A stretch of DNA of 64,000 nt from Ferribacterium limneticum (GCF_020510585.1 NZ_CP075190.1:1362001-1426000); one strand, 5' to 3'. Positions 15,916 to 25,065 are shown, counted from the first letter of the stretch. The notes: generated by a model from the letters alone, not told the origin. Translations and numbers: made by a program.

Positions 15916-16911
15916 ATGGATTCCTTCAAGGCACTGCTGATTGAAGAATGCGATGGCAAGGTAAGCAGTGGATTCGTTCAGATGGACGAAAGCCAGCTTG
16001 ATGCCGGAACTGTCACGATCAAGGTTGCCTATTCAAGTATCAATTACAAGGATGCGCTGGCGGTAACGGGCGCTGGCAAGATCATTCGGCGTTTTCCCTG
16101 CGTCGGTGGCATCGATCTGTCCGGGACGGTCATCGAGAGCGCCGATGCGCGCTTCAAGCCGGGCGATCAGGTGATCGCTACCAGTTTTGATATCGGTGTT
16201 GCGCACCACGGTGGTTATGCCGAAATTGCCCGGGTGCCGGGCGACTGGGTGGTGCCCTTGCCGAGCGGCCTGTCACTTTATGATGCGATGGTGCTGGGCA
16301 CTGCCGGGTTTACCGCGGCGCTTGCCATTGTTCGCATGGAAGAAAACGGTTTGCGCCCGAGCAAGGGGCCAGTCATCGTTACTGGCGCCACCGGTGGCGT
16401 CGGTAGCTTGGCCGTCGATATGCTGGCCAGGATTGGTTATCACGTGGTGGCGCTGACCGGCAAGGAGAGCGAAGCGGATTATTTGCGCGGCCTGGGGGCT
16501 GCCGAAGTTATGCTGCGCCAGAGTCTCGATCTGTCGAAGATCAGGCCGCTGGACCGGTCGCGTTGGGCGGGGGCGGTGGACAATCTCGGGGGAGATGTCC
16601 TGGCCTGGATTGCCAGCACCATGGAGCAGGGCGGCACCATTGCCAGCATCGGGCTGGCGGCCAGCATGTCGCTGAATACGACGGTGGCGCCTTTTATCCT
16701 GCGCGGCGTTTCCCTGCTCGGTGTTGATTCGGGTTACATCCGGGAGCCGTATCGGAGCGGGGTCTGGCAACGACTGGCCAGTGATTTGCGTCCGCCGCAT
16801 CTGGCTACCATGTCGCGCCGGATTCCGTTTGACGATCTGCCGGCCACTTTCGGCGAATACATTGCCGGACGAGCCAAGGGGCGAGTCGTGGTGGAAATTG
16901 GCGGAGGCTGA
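15916..16911 (+). CDS. acuI: Acrylyl-CoA reductase AcuI/YhdH-type
   Basis: A 331-residue zinc-free medium-chain dehydrogenase of the AcuI/YhdH group, which reduces acrylyl-CoA to propionyl-CoA with NADPH. Landmarks: SSINYKDALAVTGAGKIIRRFPCVGGIDLSGTV, GGYAEIARVPGDWVVPLP, GATGGVGSLAVDML (NADPH binding) and GVSLLGVDSGYIREPYR. The start at 15916 (MDSFKALLIEE) follows GAGG; upstream in-frame ATGs would add unlikely residues. The stop is two bases from the GTG start of the response-regulator gene, and prpE follows, fitting a propionyl-CoA theme. Confidence 0.85.
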   Translation: MDSFKALLIEECDGKVSSGFVQMDESQLDAGTVTIKVAYSSINYKDALAVTGAGKIIRRFPCVGGIDLSGTVIESADARFKPGDQVIATSFDIGVAHHGGYAEIARVPGDWVVPLPSGLSLYDAMVLGTAGFTAALAIVRMEENGLRPSKGPVIVTGATGGVGSLAVDMLARIGYHVVALTGKESEADYLRGLGAAEVMLRQSLDLSKIRPLDRSRWAGAVDNLGGDVLAWIASTMEQGGTIASIGLAASMSLNTTVAPFILRGVSLLGVDSGYIREPYRSGVWQRLASDLRPPHLATMSRRIPFDDLPATFGEYIAGRAKGRVVVEIGGG

Positions 16912-16912
16912 C

Positions 16913-18028
16913 GTGGCCGAGTTGCCGCGCATTCTGGTGGTTGATGACTCACGGGTGGTCAGGATATCGCTCATCCAGCATTTGAAGGGCCAATACGAAG
17001 TGCGCGAGGAGGGCGACGGCGAGGCGGCGTGGCAGACCTTGGTGCTCGATCACTCCATTCGCGCCGTGATTTCCGATCTCCAGATGCCGAAGCTGAATGG
17101 TTACGAGTTGCTGGAGCGCGTGCGCACTTCGAAACTGCGGCGTCTGCAACAGCTGCCGTTCATTCTGGTTTCCGGTGAAGAAACCGAGGAGGAGCGGGCC
17201 AAGGCCAAGGCGATGGGTGTTTCCGATTTTGTTACGAAGGGCGCGGGATGCACGGAGGTGTTGACCCGTCTCAATAACTTGCTGGTCCTGACCGACGCCC
17301 AGGAACACCTTGATGCCGGCCGCGAGCAGATGGTCCAGGATCCGGTCAGCGGTTTGTTTACCCGAAAATATCTGGAGTTGCAGGCGGCTCAGGCGATGTC
17401 GCATGCCAACCGGCATGGCGTTGAGGTCAGCGTGATGGTCCTTGGTTTCGACGGTTTCGCTGGTATGGGTGAGCGGCTCGGGGTGCAGGTTGCCGAGGAG
17501 GTTGGCAATCGCTTTGCCAGGATGCTGGCGGGCAAGATGCGCCAGGAAGATAGTCTCGGCCATTTTGGCGCCGGGCAGTTTGCGGTTGTTTCGCCGGGAA
17601 CGGCGCCGGCTTTTTGCGCGACTTTTGCCGAGCGCGTGCGCGAGGCTGTCGAGGTGGCGCGTTTGTCGGTCCAAGGCCAGACCGTGGCCTTGACGGTCAG
17701 TATTGGCTTGGCCAGTGTGCCAACGGATTTGGTGACTTCGGCCGGGGCGTTGCTCGACCTGGCTGGTGAGCGCATGCATGCTGCCATGCGGGCGGGTGGA
17801 AACAGGACCGAGTCGGGCGGTGTGACGCCTGCTTCCCGGCCGATCTCCATCCACCATGCGCTGGAATTGCTGGCCGCCAATCGCTTGTCGCCGGTGATCC
17901 CGCACTTGCCTTCGCTGGCTGAGCGCTTGTTGCCATTGATGAGTTTGATGAATCGGGAATTGGGATTGTCTTTGCCGGTGGCAGAGATCGAACGTGTTTT
18001 GAGTGAACGGAAATCTCAAAAGAACTAG
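16913..18028 (+). CDS. Response regulator with degenerate GGDEF domain
   Basis: A 371-residue two-domain protein. Residues 5-125 are a receiver domain: ILVVDDSRVV with the acidic pair, phospho-acceptor Asp in VISDLQMPKLNG, and Lys near SDFVTKGAG. Residues about 150-300 have the GGDEF (diguanylate cyclase) fold: DPVSGLFTRKYLE, LGFDGFAGMGERLG, LTVSIGLAS. The signature loop reads GAGQF instead of GGDEF/GGEEF, so cyclase activity is probably lost and the domain may bind GTP or act as a scaffold. The start is GTG at 16913 after GGCGGAGG. A C-terminal helical segment (300-371) is unassigned. Lies between acuI and prpE, possibly regulating propionate or acetate use. Confidence 0.85.
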   Translation: MAELPRILVVDDSRVVRISLIQHLKGQYEVREEGDGEAAWQTLVLDHSIRAVISDLQMPKLNGYELLERVRTSKLRRLQQLPFILVSGEETEEERAKAKAMGVSDFVTKGAGCTEVLTRLNNLLVLTDAQEHLDAGREQMVQDPVSGLFTRKYLELQAAQAMSHANRHGVEVSVMVLGFDGFAGMGERLGVQVAEEVGNRFARMLAGKMRQEDSLGHFGAGQFAVVSPGTAPAFCATFAERVREAVEVARLSVQGQTVALTVSIGLASVPTDLVTSAGALLDLAGERMHAAMRAGGNRTESGGVTPASRPISIHHALELLAANRLSPVIPHLPSLAERLLPLMSLMNRELGLSLPVAEIERVLSERKSQKN

Positions 18029-18076
18029 TCCGTTCTGTATTTTGTTGTGCAGGAAAACCTAGCTAGAGGGAGTTTT

Positions 18077-19969
18077 ATGGCGACGTACAAGGAGTTTCAC
18101 CAGTATTCCATTGAAAAACCGAACGAGTTCTGGACCGAACAGGCCCAACTCGTGGATTGGAAAGAGCCGTTCACCCAGGTGTGCGACTATTCCCGCCCGC
18201 CGTTTGCCAAATGGTTCGTCGGTGGCAAAACCAATCTGTGCTACAACGCGGTTGACCGTCACGCGGCCAAGCGTCCGGATGCCAATGCGCTGATTTTCGT
18301 ATCGACCGAAACCGACGAAGAGAAGGTCTATTCCTTCGCCGAACTGCAGCGTGAAATTGAGCGCATGGCGGCGATCTACCAGAGTCTCGGCGTCAAGAAA
18401 GGCGACCGTGTCCTGATCTACATGCCGATGATCGCCCAGGCGACCTTCGCCATTCTCGCCGCAACCCGCATCGGCGCCATCCACTCGGTGGTCTTCGGTG
18501 GCTTTGCTTCCGGTTCGCTGGCTACCCGCATCGACGATGCCAAGCCAGTGCTGATCGTATCTGCCGACGCCGGCATGCGTGGCGGCAAGGCTGTGCCGTA
18601 CAAGCATCTGCTCGATGAAGCCATCGATCTGGCCGAGCACAAGCCGGCCAAGGTGCTGATGATCGACCGTGGCCTGGACAAGGAATTCAACAAGGTTGCC
18701 GGACGCGATGTCGACTACGCCACCGAGCGCGCCAAGTTCATGGATGCCAAGGTGCCGTGCGAATGGCTGGAATCTTCTGAGCCGTCCTACATCCTTTACA
18801 CCTCCGGGACGACTGGCAAGCCGAAGGGCGTGCAGCGCGATACCGGCGGTTACGCTGTGGCCCTGGCTTCTTCGATGAAGCACATCTACTGCGGTGGCGA
18901 GGGTGAAACCTTCTTCTCGACCTCCGATATCGGCTGGGTGGTCGGCCACTCGTACATCATCTACGGCCCGCTGATCGCCGGCATGGCCACCGTGATGTAC
19001 GAAGGCACGCCGCTGCGTCCGGATGCCGGCATCTGGTGGCAGATCGTCGAGAAGTACAAGGTCACCGTGATGTTCTCGGCGCCGACGGCGGCTCGCGTGC
19101 TGAAGAAGCAGGACCCGGCCTTCATGCACAAGTACGACCTGTCGTCGCTCAAGCACATCTTCATGGCCGGCGAGCCGCTCGACCAGCCGACCCATGAGTG
19201 GTTCATGACCGAACTGCAGAAGCCGGTCATCGACAACTACTGGCAGACCGAAACGGGCTGGCCGATGCTGGCTGCCTTGCCGGGCGTCGAAAACACGCCG
19301 ATCAAGTACGGTTCGCCGTCCTTCCCGGTCTACGGCTACAACCTGCAGATTTTCCGTGAAGACGGTTCGGTCTGCGGCGCCAATGAAAAGGGTATCGCCG
19401 CCGTCATCCCGCCGCTGCCGCCCGGCTGCCTGTCTACCGTCTGGGGACAGGATGACCGCTTTGTCAGCACCTACTTCACGCTGTTCAAGGAGCCGTTGGT
19501 TTATTCCTCCTACGACTGGGCGATCAAGGACGACGATGGTTACTTCACCATCCTCGGCCGTACCGACGACGTGATCAACGTCGCCGGTCACCGTTTGGGC
19601 ACCCGTGAAATCGAGGAAGCCATCCAGAACCACCCGGCGATTGCCGAAGTGGCCGTGGTTGGCGTCGAAGACAAGCTCAAGGGCCAGGTGCCGATGGCTT
19701 TTGCCGTCGTCAAGGATGCTTCGAAGATTGCTACGCCCGAGCTGGTCAAGGCGCTGGAGAAGGAAGTGTTTGGTACGGTCGACAGCATTCTCGGTGCCAT
19801 TGGTCGTCCGGCCCGCGTGCATTTCGTGACCGGTCTGCCCAAGACCCGTTCCGGCAAGATGCTGCGCCGCTCGCTGCAGGCGTTGGCCGAAGGCCGTGAT
19901 CCGGGCGATCTGACGACCATCGACGATCCTTCGACGCTGGAGCAAATCAAGAACGCGCTGGCCAGCTAA
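18077..19969 (+). CDS. prpE: Propionate-CoA ligase
   Basis: A 630-residue acyl-CoA synthetase of the AMP-forming class. The start at 18077 (MATYKEFHQYS) follows AGAGGGAG. Key motifs: YTSGTTGKPKG (phosphate loop), YWQTETGWP, GRTDDVINVAGHRLG (hinge) and the catalytic Lys in TRSGKMLRR at about 594. The sequence VVFGGFASGSLATRID and the TREIEEA tail of the hinge fit PrpE more than acetate-specific Acs. It activates propionate (and probably acetate or acrylate) as the CoA ester with ATP. Adjacent acuI would turn acrylyl-CoA into propionyl-CoA. Terminator follows. Confidence 0.9.
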   Translation: MATYKEFHQYSIEKPNEFWTEQAQLVDWKEPFTQVCDYSRPPFAKWFVGGKTNLCYNAVDRHAAKRPDANALIFVSTETDEEKVYSFAELQREIERMAAIYQSLGVKKGDRVLIYMPMIAQATFAILAATRIGAIHSVVFGGFASGSLATRIDDAKPVLIVSADAGMRGGKAVPYKHLLDEAIDLAEHKPAKVLMIDRGLDKEFNKVAGRDVDYATERAKFMDAKVPCEWLESSEPSYILYTSGTTGKPKGVQRDTGGYAVALASSMKHIYCGGEGETFFSTSDIGWVVGHSYIIYGPLIAGMATVMYEGTPLRPDAGIWWQIVEKYKVTVMFSAPTAARVLKKQDPAFMHKYDLSSLKHIFMAGEPLDQPTHEWFMTELQKPVIDNYWQTETGWPMLAALPGVENTPIKYGSPSFPVYGYNLQIFREDGSVCGANEKGIAAVIPPLPPGCLSTVWGQDDRFVSTYFTLFKEPLVYSSYDWAIKDDDGYFTILGRTDDVINVAGHRLGTREIEEAIQNHPAIAEVAVVGVEDKLKGQVPMAFAVVKDASKIATPELVKALEKEVFGTVDSILGAIGRPARVHFVTGLPKTRSGKMLRRSLQALAEGRDPGDLTTIDDPSTLEQIKNALAS

Positions 19970-19990
19970 GCGCCGACCTTGCCTGAGCAA

Positions 19991-20020
19991 GCCCGCCGAC
20001 GAAAACCGGCGGGCTTTTTT
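19991..20020 (+). terminator. Rho-independent terminator after prpE
   Basis: GCCCGCCG / CGGCGGGC hairpin with the loop ACGAAAAC followed by TTTTTT, 21 bases past the prpE stop. Confidence 0.9.
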
Positions 20021-20030
20021 ACGCCTTGCC

Positions 20031-20065
20031 TTTCATTTTTGGCCATTTTTTCCGGTTGACCGTGG
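20031..20065 (-). repeat. Dispersed uptake-like repeat, copy 3 (exact core)
   Basis: Reverse-strand copy between the prpE terminator and ppx. Reads ACGGTCAACCGGAAA, then AAATGGCC and AAAAATGAAA on the reverse strand. Confidence 0.8.
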
Positions 20066-20164
20066 AGGTATGAGCTATGACGGCGTTTGCTCCGGCGTCA
20101 CAATCCGTCTCGGTGGTGGGTGGTAGAATGCCCGCCAACTGAAGCTTCCTGTGGTTTTTGACAA

Positions 20165-21667
20165 ATGATTTACGAAACCGTCGCCGCCGTTGATCTGGGC
20201 TCCAACAGCTTCCGTCTGCAGGTCGGGCGGGTGGTGGATAACCAGATTTACACGCTCGACTCCATGAAGGAGCCGGTTCGTCTGGCCTCCGGCCTGATGC
20301 CGGACAAGCGCCTCGATGCGCCGGCCCAGGCTCGTGCATTGGATGCGCTGCGCCGTTTTGGCGAACGATTGGGCGGGCTGGACAAGGGGGCGGTGCGGGC
20401 CGTGGCGACCAATACGCTGCGGGTGGCCAAGAACGCCTACGAATTCCTGCCGCTCGCCGAGGAGGCGCTCGGCTTCCCCATCGAAATCATCGCCGGTCGC
20501 GAAGAGGCTCGCCTGATCTACATCGGCGCCTCGCACTCCTTGCCGTCGGCGGCCCACAAGCGCCTGATTATCGACATCGGCGGCGGCTCGACCGAATTCA
20601 TCATCGGCAAGCGCCATGAGCCGCAGCTCATGGAGTCGCTGTACATGGGCTGCGTCAGCTACACCTTGCGCTTTTTCCCGGATCGCCGGATCGACCGCAA
20701 GCGTCTGCGCGAGGCGCAGGTCGCGGCGGCCAAGGAAATCGAGCTGATCGCCGCCGATTATCAGCGCCTGGGCTGGAAGGAGGCCATTGGCTCCTCCGGT
20801 TCGGCGCGGGCGATTGCCGATGTGCTGGAACTGAACGGCCTGAATCCGAACAACGAAAGCGGCATCACGCGGATCGGGCTGGAAAAACTCTGCAACCTGC
20901 TCATCAAGGCCGGTTCGGCCGAAGCGCTCGATCTGCCGGGGGTCAAGGGCGACCGTCTGCCGGTTTTTCCGGGCGGAGTGGCCATCATGTCGGCGATTTT
21001 CGAAGAGCTTGATATCGAACGGATGTCCTACGCCGAAGGCGCCTTGCGCCTGGGCGTCCTTTACGACCTGCTCGGCCGCTTTCATCATCACGACATGCGG
21101 GACTCGACCGTGGCCCAGTTCCGCCGGCGTTATCAGGTCGAAGGCGACCAGGTCGAACGCGTCGAGGCGACCGCACTGTCGGCGTTGACCCAGTTGTTCG
21201 ATGGCGTGCCGAGCGAGGCTGACGTCCAGTTCCTGTCGTGGGCCTGCCGCCTGCATGAAATCGGCATTTCCGTGGCGCACAACGCCTATCACAAGCATGG
21301 CGCCTACATCCTGACCTACGCTGACATGCCGGGCTTCTCCAAGAAGGATCAGGCGCGGCTGGCCATGGTGGTCCTCGGTCATCGCGGCAAACTTGAGAAG
21401 CTCGGGGCGATTCCTGCGGTCGACAGCGCCTGGGACCTGATTTTCTGCCTGCGCCTGGCTGTCCTGCTGCACCGTACGCGCGATGACCGGGCCATCCCGG
21501 CCTGGCGTGTCAGCCGGGGTGAAAACGGCTTTGTCATTGAAGTGCCCGCCGATTGGCTGGCGGCCAATCCGTGGACAGCCGCCGCCTTCGGCGAAGAAGC
21601 CGGCGTCTGGAAACAGCTTGGTCGGGACTACATCCTGCAGTCGAAACCGACGAGGAAAATCGCATGA
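20165..21667 (+). CDS. ppx: Exopolyphosphatase (Ppx/GppA family)
   Basis: A 500-residue Ppx, which removes terminal phosphates from polyphosphate. N-terminal ASKHA domains: AAVDLGSNSFRLQVGR (phosphate 1), IIDIGGGSTEFIIG (phosphate 2), IGSSGSARAIADVLE. The C-terminal HD-like domain contains FLSWACRLHEIGISVAHNAYHKHGAYI. Length matches exopolyphosphatase rather than shorter GppA-like forms. The stop overlaps the start of the MlaE-type permease (ATGA), so polyphosphate turnover and lipid transport share a transcript; whether this is functional is unknown. Confidence 0.92.
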   Translation: MIYETVAAVDLGSNSFRLQVGRVVDNQIYTLDSMKEPVRLASGLMPDKRLDAPAQARALDALRRFGERLGGLDKGAVRAVATNTLRVAKNAYEFLPLAEEALGFPIEIIAGREEARLIYIGASHSLPSAAHKRLIIDIGGGSTEFIIGKRHEPQLMESLYMGCVSYTLRFFPDRRIDRKRLREAQVAAAKEIELIAADYQRLGWKEAIGSSGSARAIADVLELNGLNPNNESGITRIGLEKLCNLLIKAGSAEALDLPGVKGDRLPVFPGGVAIMSAIFEELDIERMSYAEGALRLGVLYDLLGRFHHHDMRDSTVAQFRRRYQVEGDQVERVEATALSALTQLFDGVPSEADVQFLSWACRLHEIGISVAHNAYHKHGAYILTYADMPGFSKKDQARLAMVVLGHRGKLEKLGAIPAVDSAWDLIFCLRLAVLLHRTRDDRAIPAWRVSRGENGFVIEVPADWLAANPWTAAAFGEEAGVWKQLGRDYILQSKPTRKIA

Positions 21668-22764
21668 GCCAATCCCCGAGCTTGCAAGTCGAGCCGGGGA
21701 GAGTGGTGCTGTCCGGTTGCTGGACGCTGGCCGAAATGCTGCCGCAAATGGCGACTTTGCAGGCGAATCTGGCGGCTTGTTCAAGCAGCATCGAACATTG
21801 GGATTTGTCGGCCGTAAGGCGACTCGATAGTGCCGCCGCCGTGCTGCTGTGGCGCACCTGGGGGGCAAAGTGGCCGGCCGGCCTGGTTGCTGGCGAACTG
21901 CATCGGCAGGTGCTTGAGCGGGTGGCCGAATTGCCCCGCGAGATCCCCGAGCAGGCCAGGCCGAGAGTGCGCTTCCCTGAATGGATAGGCGCCTTGCTGC
22001 TCAAGGCGCTGGGCAACTTGCGCGGCATGATTGCCTTGTTCGGCCAGTTGCTGCTCGATGTGGCCTATCTCTTCCGTCATCCGCAGGATGTGCCTTGGAA
22101 GGAAATTACCGCCAATGTTTATAAGTCCGGGGCGCAGGCGCTGGCGGTCACGGCGTTGGTCGGCTTTCTGATCGGGGTGACGATCAGTTATCTCTCGGCG
22201 CTGCAGCTCAAGAGCTTTGGCGCCGACCTGTTCATTGTCAATATCCTCGGCATCTCGATCATCCGCGAACTGGGGCCGGTGCTCGTCGCCGTGCTGGTGG
22301 CTGGCCGTTCCGGTTCGGCGATGACGGCGCAGATCGGCGTGATGCGGGTCACCGAGGAAATCGACGTGCTGTCGACGATGGGTATTTCGCGCAGCATTCG
22401 TGTCGTTTTACCCAAAATTTTCGGGTTGACCGTAGCAATGCCCCTGCTCGTGCTGTGGACCTCGGCCGTGGCGCTTTTTGGCGGCATGCTGGCGGCGCTC
22501 CTCCAGCTTGACCTTTCTCTCGTCTATTTTCTCGACAACCTGCCACGGGCCGTGCCGGTATCCAATCTCGTCATCGGCCTGAGCAAGGGCATCGTGTTCG
22601 GTTTCGTCATCGCCGTCGTGGCCTGCCACTTCGGCCTGCACGTCAAACCCAATACCGAGAGCCTGTCGGCCAACACGACCAGCGCCGTGGTGACGGCGAT
22701 TACCACGGTCATCCTCTTCGATGCAATTTTCGCCGTGTTCACCCGGAATATCGGTGTGCCTTAG
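21664..22764 (+). CDS. MlaE-type lipid ABC permease with N-terminal STAS domain
   Basis: A 366-residue membrane protein. Residues about 5-95 are a STAS-like domain (VVLSGCWTLAEM, WDLSAVRRLDSAAAVLLWR), the role played by separate MlaB in E. coli. The rest is an MlaE permease with about five transmembrane helices (GFLIGVTISYLSALQLKSFGADLFIV, IIRELGPVLVAVLVAGRSGSAMTAQIGVMRVTEEIDVL), the conserved region of retrograde phospholipid transporters. Start at 21664 chosen for the ATGA overlap with ppx. Works with the ATPase, MCE protein and lipoprotein encoded next. A diverged copy of the dispersed repeat codes for part of KIFGLTVAM. Confidence 0.9.
   Translation: MSQSPSLQVEPGRVVLSGCWTLAEMLPQMATLQANLAACSSSIEHWDLSAVRRLDSAAAVLLWRTWGAKWPAGLVAGELHRQVLERVAELPREIPEQARPRVRFPEWIGALLLKALGNLRGMIALFGQLLLDVAYLFRHPQDVPWKEITANVYKSGAQALAVTALVGFLIGVTISYLSALQLKSFGADLFIVNILGISIIRELGPVLVAVLVAGRSGSAMTAQIGVMRVTEEIDVLSTMGISRSIRVVLPKIFGLTVAMPLLVLWTSAVALFGGMLAALLQLDLSLVYFLDNLPRAVPVSNLVIGLSKGIVFGFVIAVVACHFGLHVKPNTESLSANTTSAVVTAITTVILFDAIFAVFTRNIGVP
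22406..22440 (-). repeat. Dispersed uptake-like repeat, diverged copy
   Basis: Reverse-strand ACGGTCAACCCGAAAATTTT followed by GGG and AAAACG: one core mismatch. Inside the MlaE-type gene, where it encodes KIFGLTVAM; the same nucleotide block also encodes RLTVAM in the CapA-like signal peptide. Confidence 0.55.
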
Positions 22765-22766
22765 CC

Positions 22767-23522
22767 ATGAGCCAGTCACCCGTCATTGAGCTGAATGGCG
22801 TCTGCGCCAGTTTTCGTGGCCGGGCGGTTCACCGCGATCTTTCGCTGCGTGTCGAGGAGGGCCAGATCGTCGGTTTGCTCGGTGGCTCGGGCAGCGGCAA
22901 GACCACCTTGTTGCGCGAAATTCTCGGCCTGTTGCGGCCGGATTCCGGCAGCGTCCGCCTGTTTGGCGTCGATCTCAACGACCCCAATGTCGAGATGCAG
23001 CGCAATCTCCGTCGCCGTCTCGGCATGCTGTTCCAGCACGGCGCCCTGTTTTCAGCCCTGTCGGTCTTCGACAACATTGCCTTTCCGCTGCGTGAGCTAC
23101 GCTGTCTCGACGCCGACTGGATTCGCCGCCTGGTCCATCTCAAGCTGGCGATGGTCGGGCTGGAACCGGATCACGGCAAACTGATGCCGGCCGAACTGTC
23201 GGGCGGCATGGTCAAGCGTGTTGCCCTGGCCCGCGCCCTGGCGCTGGAGCCCGAACTGTTGCTGCTCGACGAGCCGACGGCCGGCCTTGATCCCGATCGC
23301 AGCCAGAATTTCGTCGAGCTCGTCGGCGACCTGCAGCGCGAGCTTGGCCTGACCGTGGTCATGGTCACCCACGACCTCAATACCCTGGCCGGGCTGGCCA
23401 CCCATGTCGCCGTGCTGGCCGATCAGCACATCATTGCCTTTGGCCCGAAAGCCGAGGTCATGACGGTCGATCATCCTTTTGTTACCGGCTTTTTTGGCGC
23501 AGACCGCCGGAAGCTGCTTTAA
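22767..23522 (+). CDS. MlaF-type lipid ABC transporter ATPase
   Basis: A 251-residue ATP-binding subunit. Walker A: GGSGSGKT; signature: [15 protein letters not shown] (the SGGM variant typical of MlaF); Walker B: LLLLDEPTAGLDP. It powers lipid transport with the permease encoded two bases upstream and the MCE protein downstream. Family assignment is clear from the signature variant and gene order. Confidence 0.93.
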   Translation: MSQSPVIELNGVCASFRGRAVHRDLSLRVEEGQIVGLLGGSGSGKTTLLREILGLLRPDSGSVRLFGVDLNDPNVEMQRNLRRRLGMLFQHGALFSALSVFDNIAFPLRELRCLDADWIRRLVHLKLAMVGLEPDHGKLMPAELSGGMVKRVALARALALEPELLLLDEPTAGLDPDRSQNFVELVGDLQRELGLTVVMVTHDLNTLAGLATHVAVLADQHIIAFGPKAEVMTVDHPFVTGFFGADRRKLL

Positions 23523-24458
23523 TTGGCATCCATGGAAAACAAGTCATACGCCTTCGCTGCCGGTCTCTTTGCGCTACTCCTCGGAGCGGCCGCTTTGCTG
23601 GCCGTGTATTGGCTGAGCGACAGCAAGGACTCGGAGCATGAATACATCGTCGTTACCAAGCAGAATATCGGCGGCCTGAACCCGCAGGCGCAGGTCCGCT
23701 ATCGCGGCATCCGGGTCGGCAAGGTCAGCGATATCCGCCTTGATCCCGAGGACTACAGCAACATTCTGGTGACCATCTCGGTCAATGAAGATGTGCCGCT
23801 GACCAAAGGGACCGTGGCCAAACTGAACTATCAGGGGGTGACCGGCCTGGCCCATATCCTCCTGCTGGAAACCGGCAAGGATAGCGAACCGCTGGCGCCA
23901 GATGACGAACACCCACCACGCATCACGATGATTCCGTCCTTGCTCGAAGAATTGGGTGAAACCGGCATGGCGACGCTCAAGCAGGCGCGTCAACTGATGG
24001 CGAGCGCCAACGCCACGCTGGACGACGAAAACCGCGCGCTTCTGAAGGCTACGCTGGTCAATCTCGAAGCGGCTTCAGGCAACATGAAACCGGTTCTCGA
24101 AAACCTCAATACGACCCTGCTACAGGTCAAGAAGCTGCTCGACGACCGAACAATCCGGAATCTGTCGCAGGCCGCCGGTGAGGTTCAGCCCCTGCTGGCT
24201 GATACCCGCGTCCTGATCGGCAAGATGCAGGTGGCGACCGACAAGCTCGATGTAGCGATCGGTGACGCTTCGGCCGGCGGAACCTCGGCTCTCATGCCGC
24301 GTCTCAACGAACTCGCCACCGACTTCTCGCTCACTTCGCGTCAGTTGAGCCGCGTCCTGCGCGTTCTCGAAGATACGCCGCAAGGCCTGGTCTTCGGCGC
24401 GCCCGCCCAGGAGCCCGGTCCAGGCGAGGCCGGTTTCAACCCAGCCGGGGGGAGATAA
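23523..24458 (+). CDS. MlaD-type MCE domain protein
   Basis: A 311-residue MCE protein. One N-terminal transmembrane helix (about 8-28), one MCE domain at about 38-120 (YIVVTKQNIGGLNPQAQVRYRGIRVGKVSDIRL, VAKLNYQGVTGLAHILLLETG), then a long helical stretch (130-290) rich in Leu heptads that could line a tunnel across the periplasm. Start: the TTG at 23523 has GGAAG nine bases upstream; the ATG at 23532 is the alternative and would remove three residues. Forms the lipid-binding ring of the transporter with the permease and ATPase. Confidence 0.9.
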   Translation: MASMENKSYAFAAGLFALLLGAAALLAVYWLSDSKDSEHEYIVVTKQNIGGLNPQAQVRYRGIRVGKVSDIRLDPEDYSNILVTISVNEDVPLTKGTVAKLNYQGVTGLAHILLLETGKDSEPLAPDDEHPPRITMIPSLLEELGETGMATLKQARQLMASANATLDDENRALLKATLVNLEAASGNMKPVLENLNTTLLQVKKLLDDRTIRNLSQAAGEVQPLLADTRVLIGKMQVATDKLDVAIGDASAGGTSALMPRLNELATDFSLTSRQLSRVLRVLEDTPQGLVFGAPAQEPGPGEAGFNPAGGR

Positions 24459-24459
24459 G

Positions 24460-25065
24460 ATGCGCTGGCTGATCACCTTGTTGTTTTGCTGCCTGCTTTC
24501 AGCCTGTTTTACGGCGGGCAAGCGCGGCGGCGATAGTCCTCTGGCGATCTATGATTTCGGCACGGCTCCGGCCAGCCTGCTGGCGACGCCACGCAAACAG
24601 CCCCTGGCGCTCGAGGTACGGGCGCCGCTGTGGTTCGACTCGCAGGGCATCGATTATCGGCTGGCCTATGTTGACGCCGCCCGCTTGCGCGAGTACGCCC
24701 GGGCGCGCTGGGCCGGACCGCCGGCGCAGATGATCCAGCAGCGACTGATCCAGCAACTTGACTATGCAATATCCGGGCAGGGTCAGGCTCGTTGTGTCGT
24801 GCGTGTTGAAATTACCGAGTTCAGCCAGTTGTTCGTCAGCCCGGAAGGCAGCAAGGGCGTGTTGCAAGGACGCGTCGTTTTGCTCGACCAGTCGCGCCGC
24901 CAGGTGGCCGCGCTCGATTTGAGAATCGAAAAAGCAGCTTCGAGCCAGGATGCGCGCGGTGGCGTTGCTGCCTTGTCGGCTGCCGTTGAGCAATTGGCTG
25001 CTGATTTGCTGGCCTGGGAAAAGGCGCTGAACGCGGGCGGAAACGCCGGCGTTTGTTCCAGCTAG
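24460..25065 (+). CDS. ABC-type lipid transport auxiliary lipoprotein
   Basis: A 201-residue lipoprotein (LLSAC lipobox, Cys16) of the ABC transporter auxiliary family (PqiC-like). IYDFGTAPASL near the start and SPEGSKGVLQGRVVLLDQSRRQVAA with a final helix are characteristic. It begins one base after the mlaD-type stop and completes an E-F-D-lipoprotein set. It is probably in the outer membrane, receiving or docking the MCE tunnel. No MlaA or MlaC is present nearby, which fits the Pqi/Let-like organisation more than canonical Mla. Its stop codon overlaps the stop of the convergent tetR gene. Confidence 0.85.
   Translation: MRWLITLLFCCLLSACFTAGKRGGDSPLAIYDFGTAPASLLATPRKQPLALEVRAPLWFDSQGIDYRLAYVDAARLREYARARWAGPPAQMIQQRLIQQLDYAISGQGQARCVVRVEITEFSQLFVSPEGSKGVLQGRVVLLDQSRRQVAALDLRIEKAASSQDARGGVAALSAAVEQLAADLLAWEKALNAGGNAGVCSS

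Noticed and set aside
18250..18262. GGTTGACCGT inside prpE as a repeat copy
   Set aside because: Core half matches but no AT-rich blocks follow; likely chance in coding sequence.
18059..19990. 643-residue reverse-strand open frame
   Set aside because: Antisense to prpE, no start signal and no domain; shadow of codon bias.
20075..21868. 597-residue reverse-strand open frame
   Set aside because: Antisense to ppx; translation has low-complexity His/Gly/Arg character typical of shadows.
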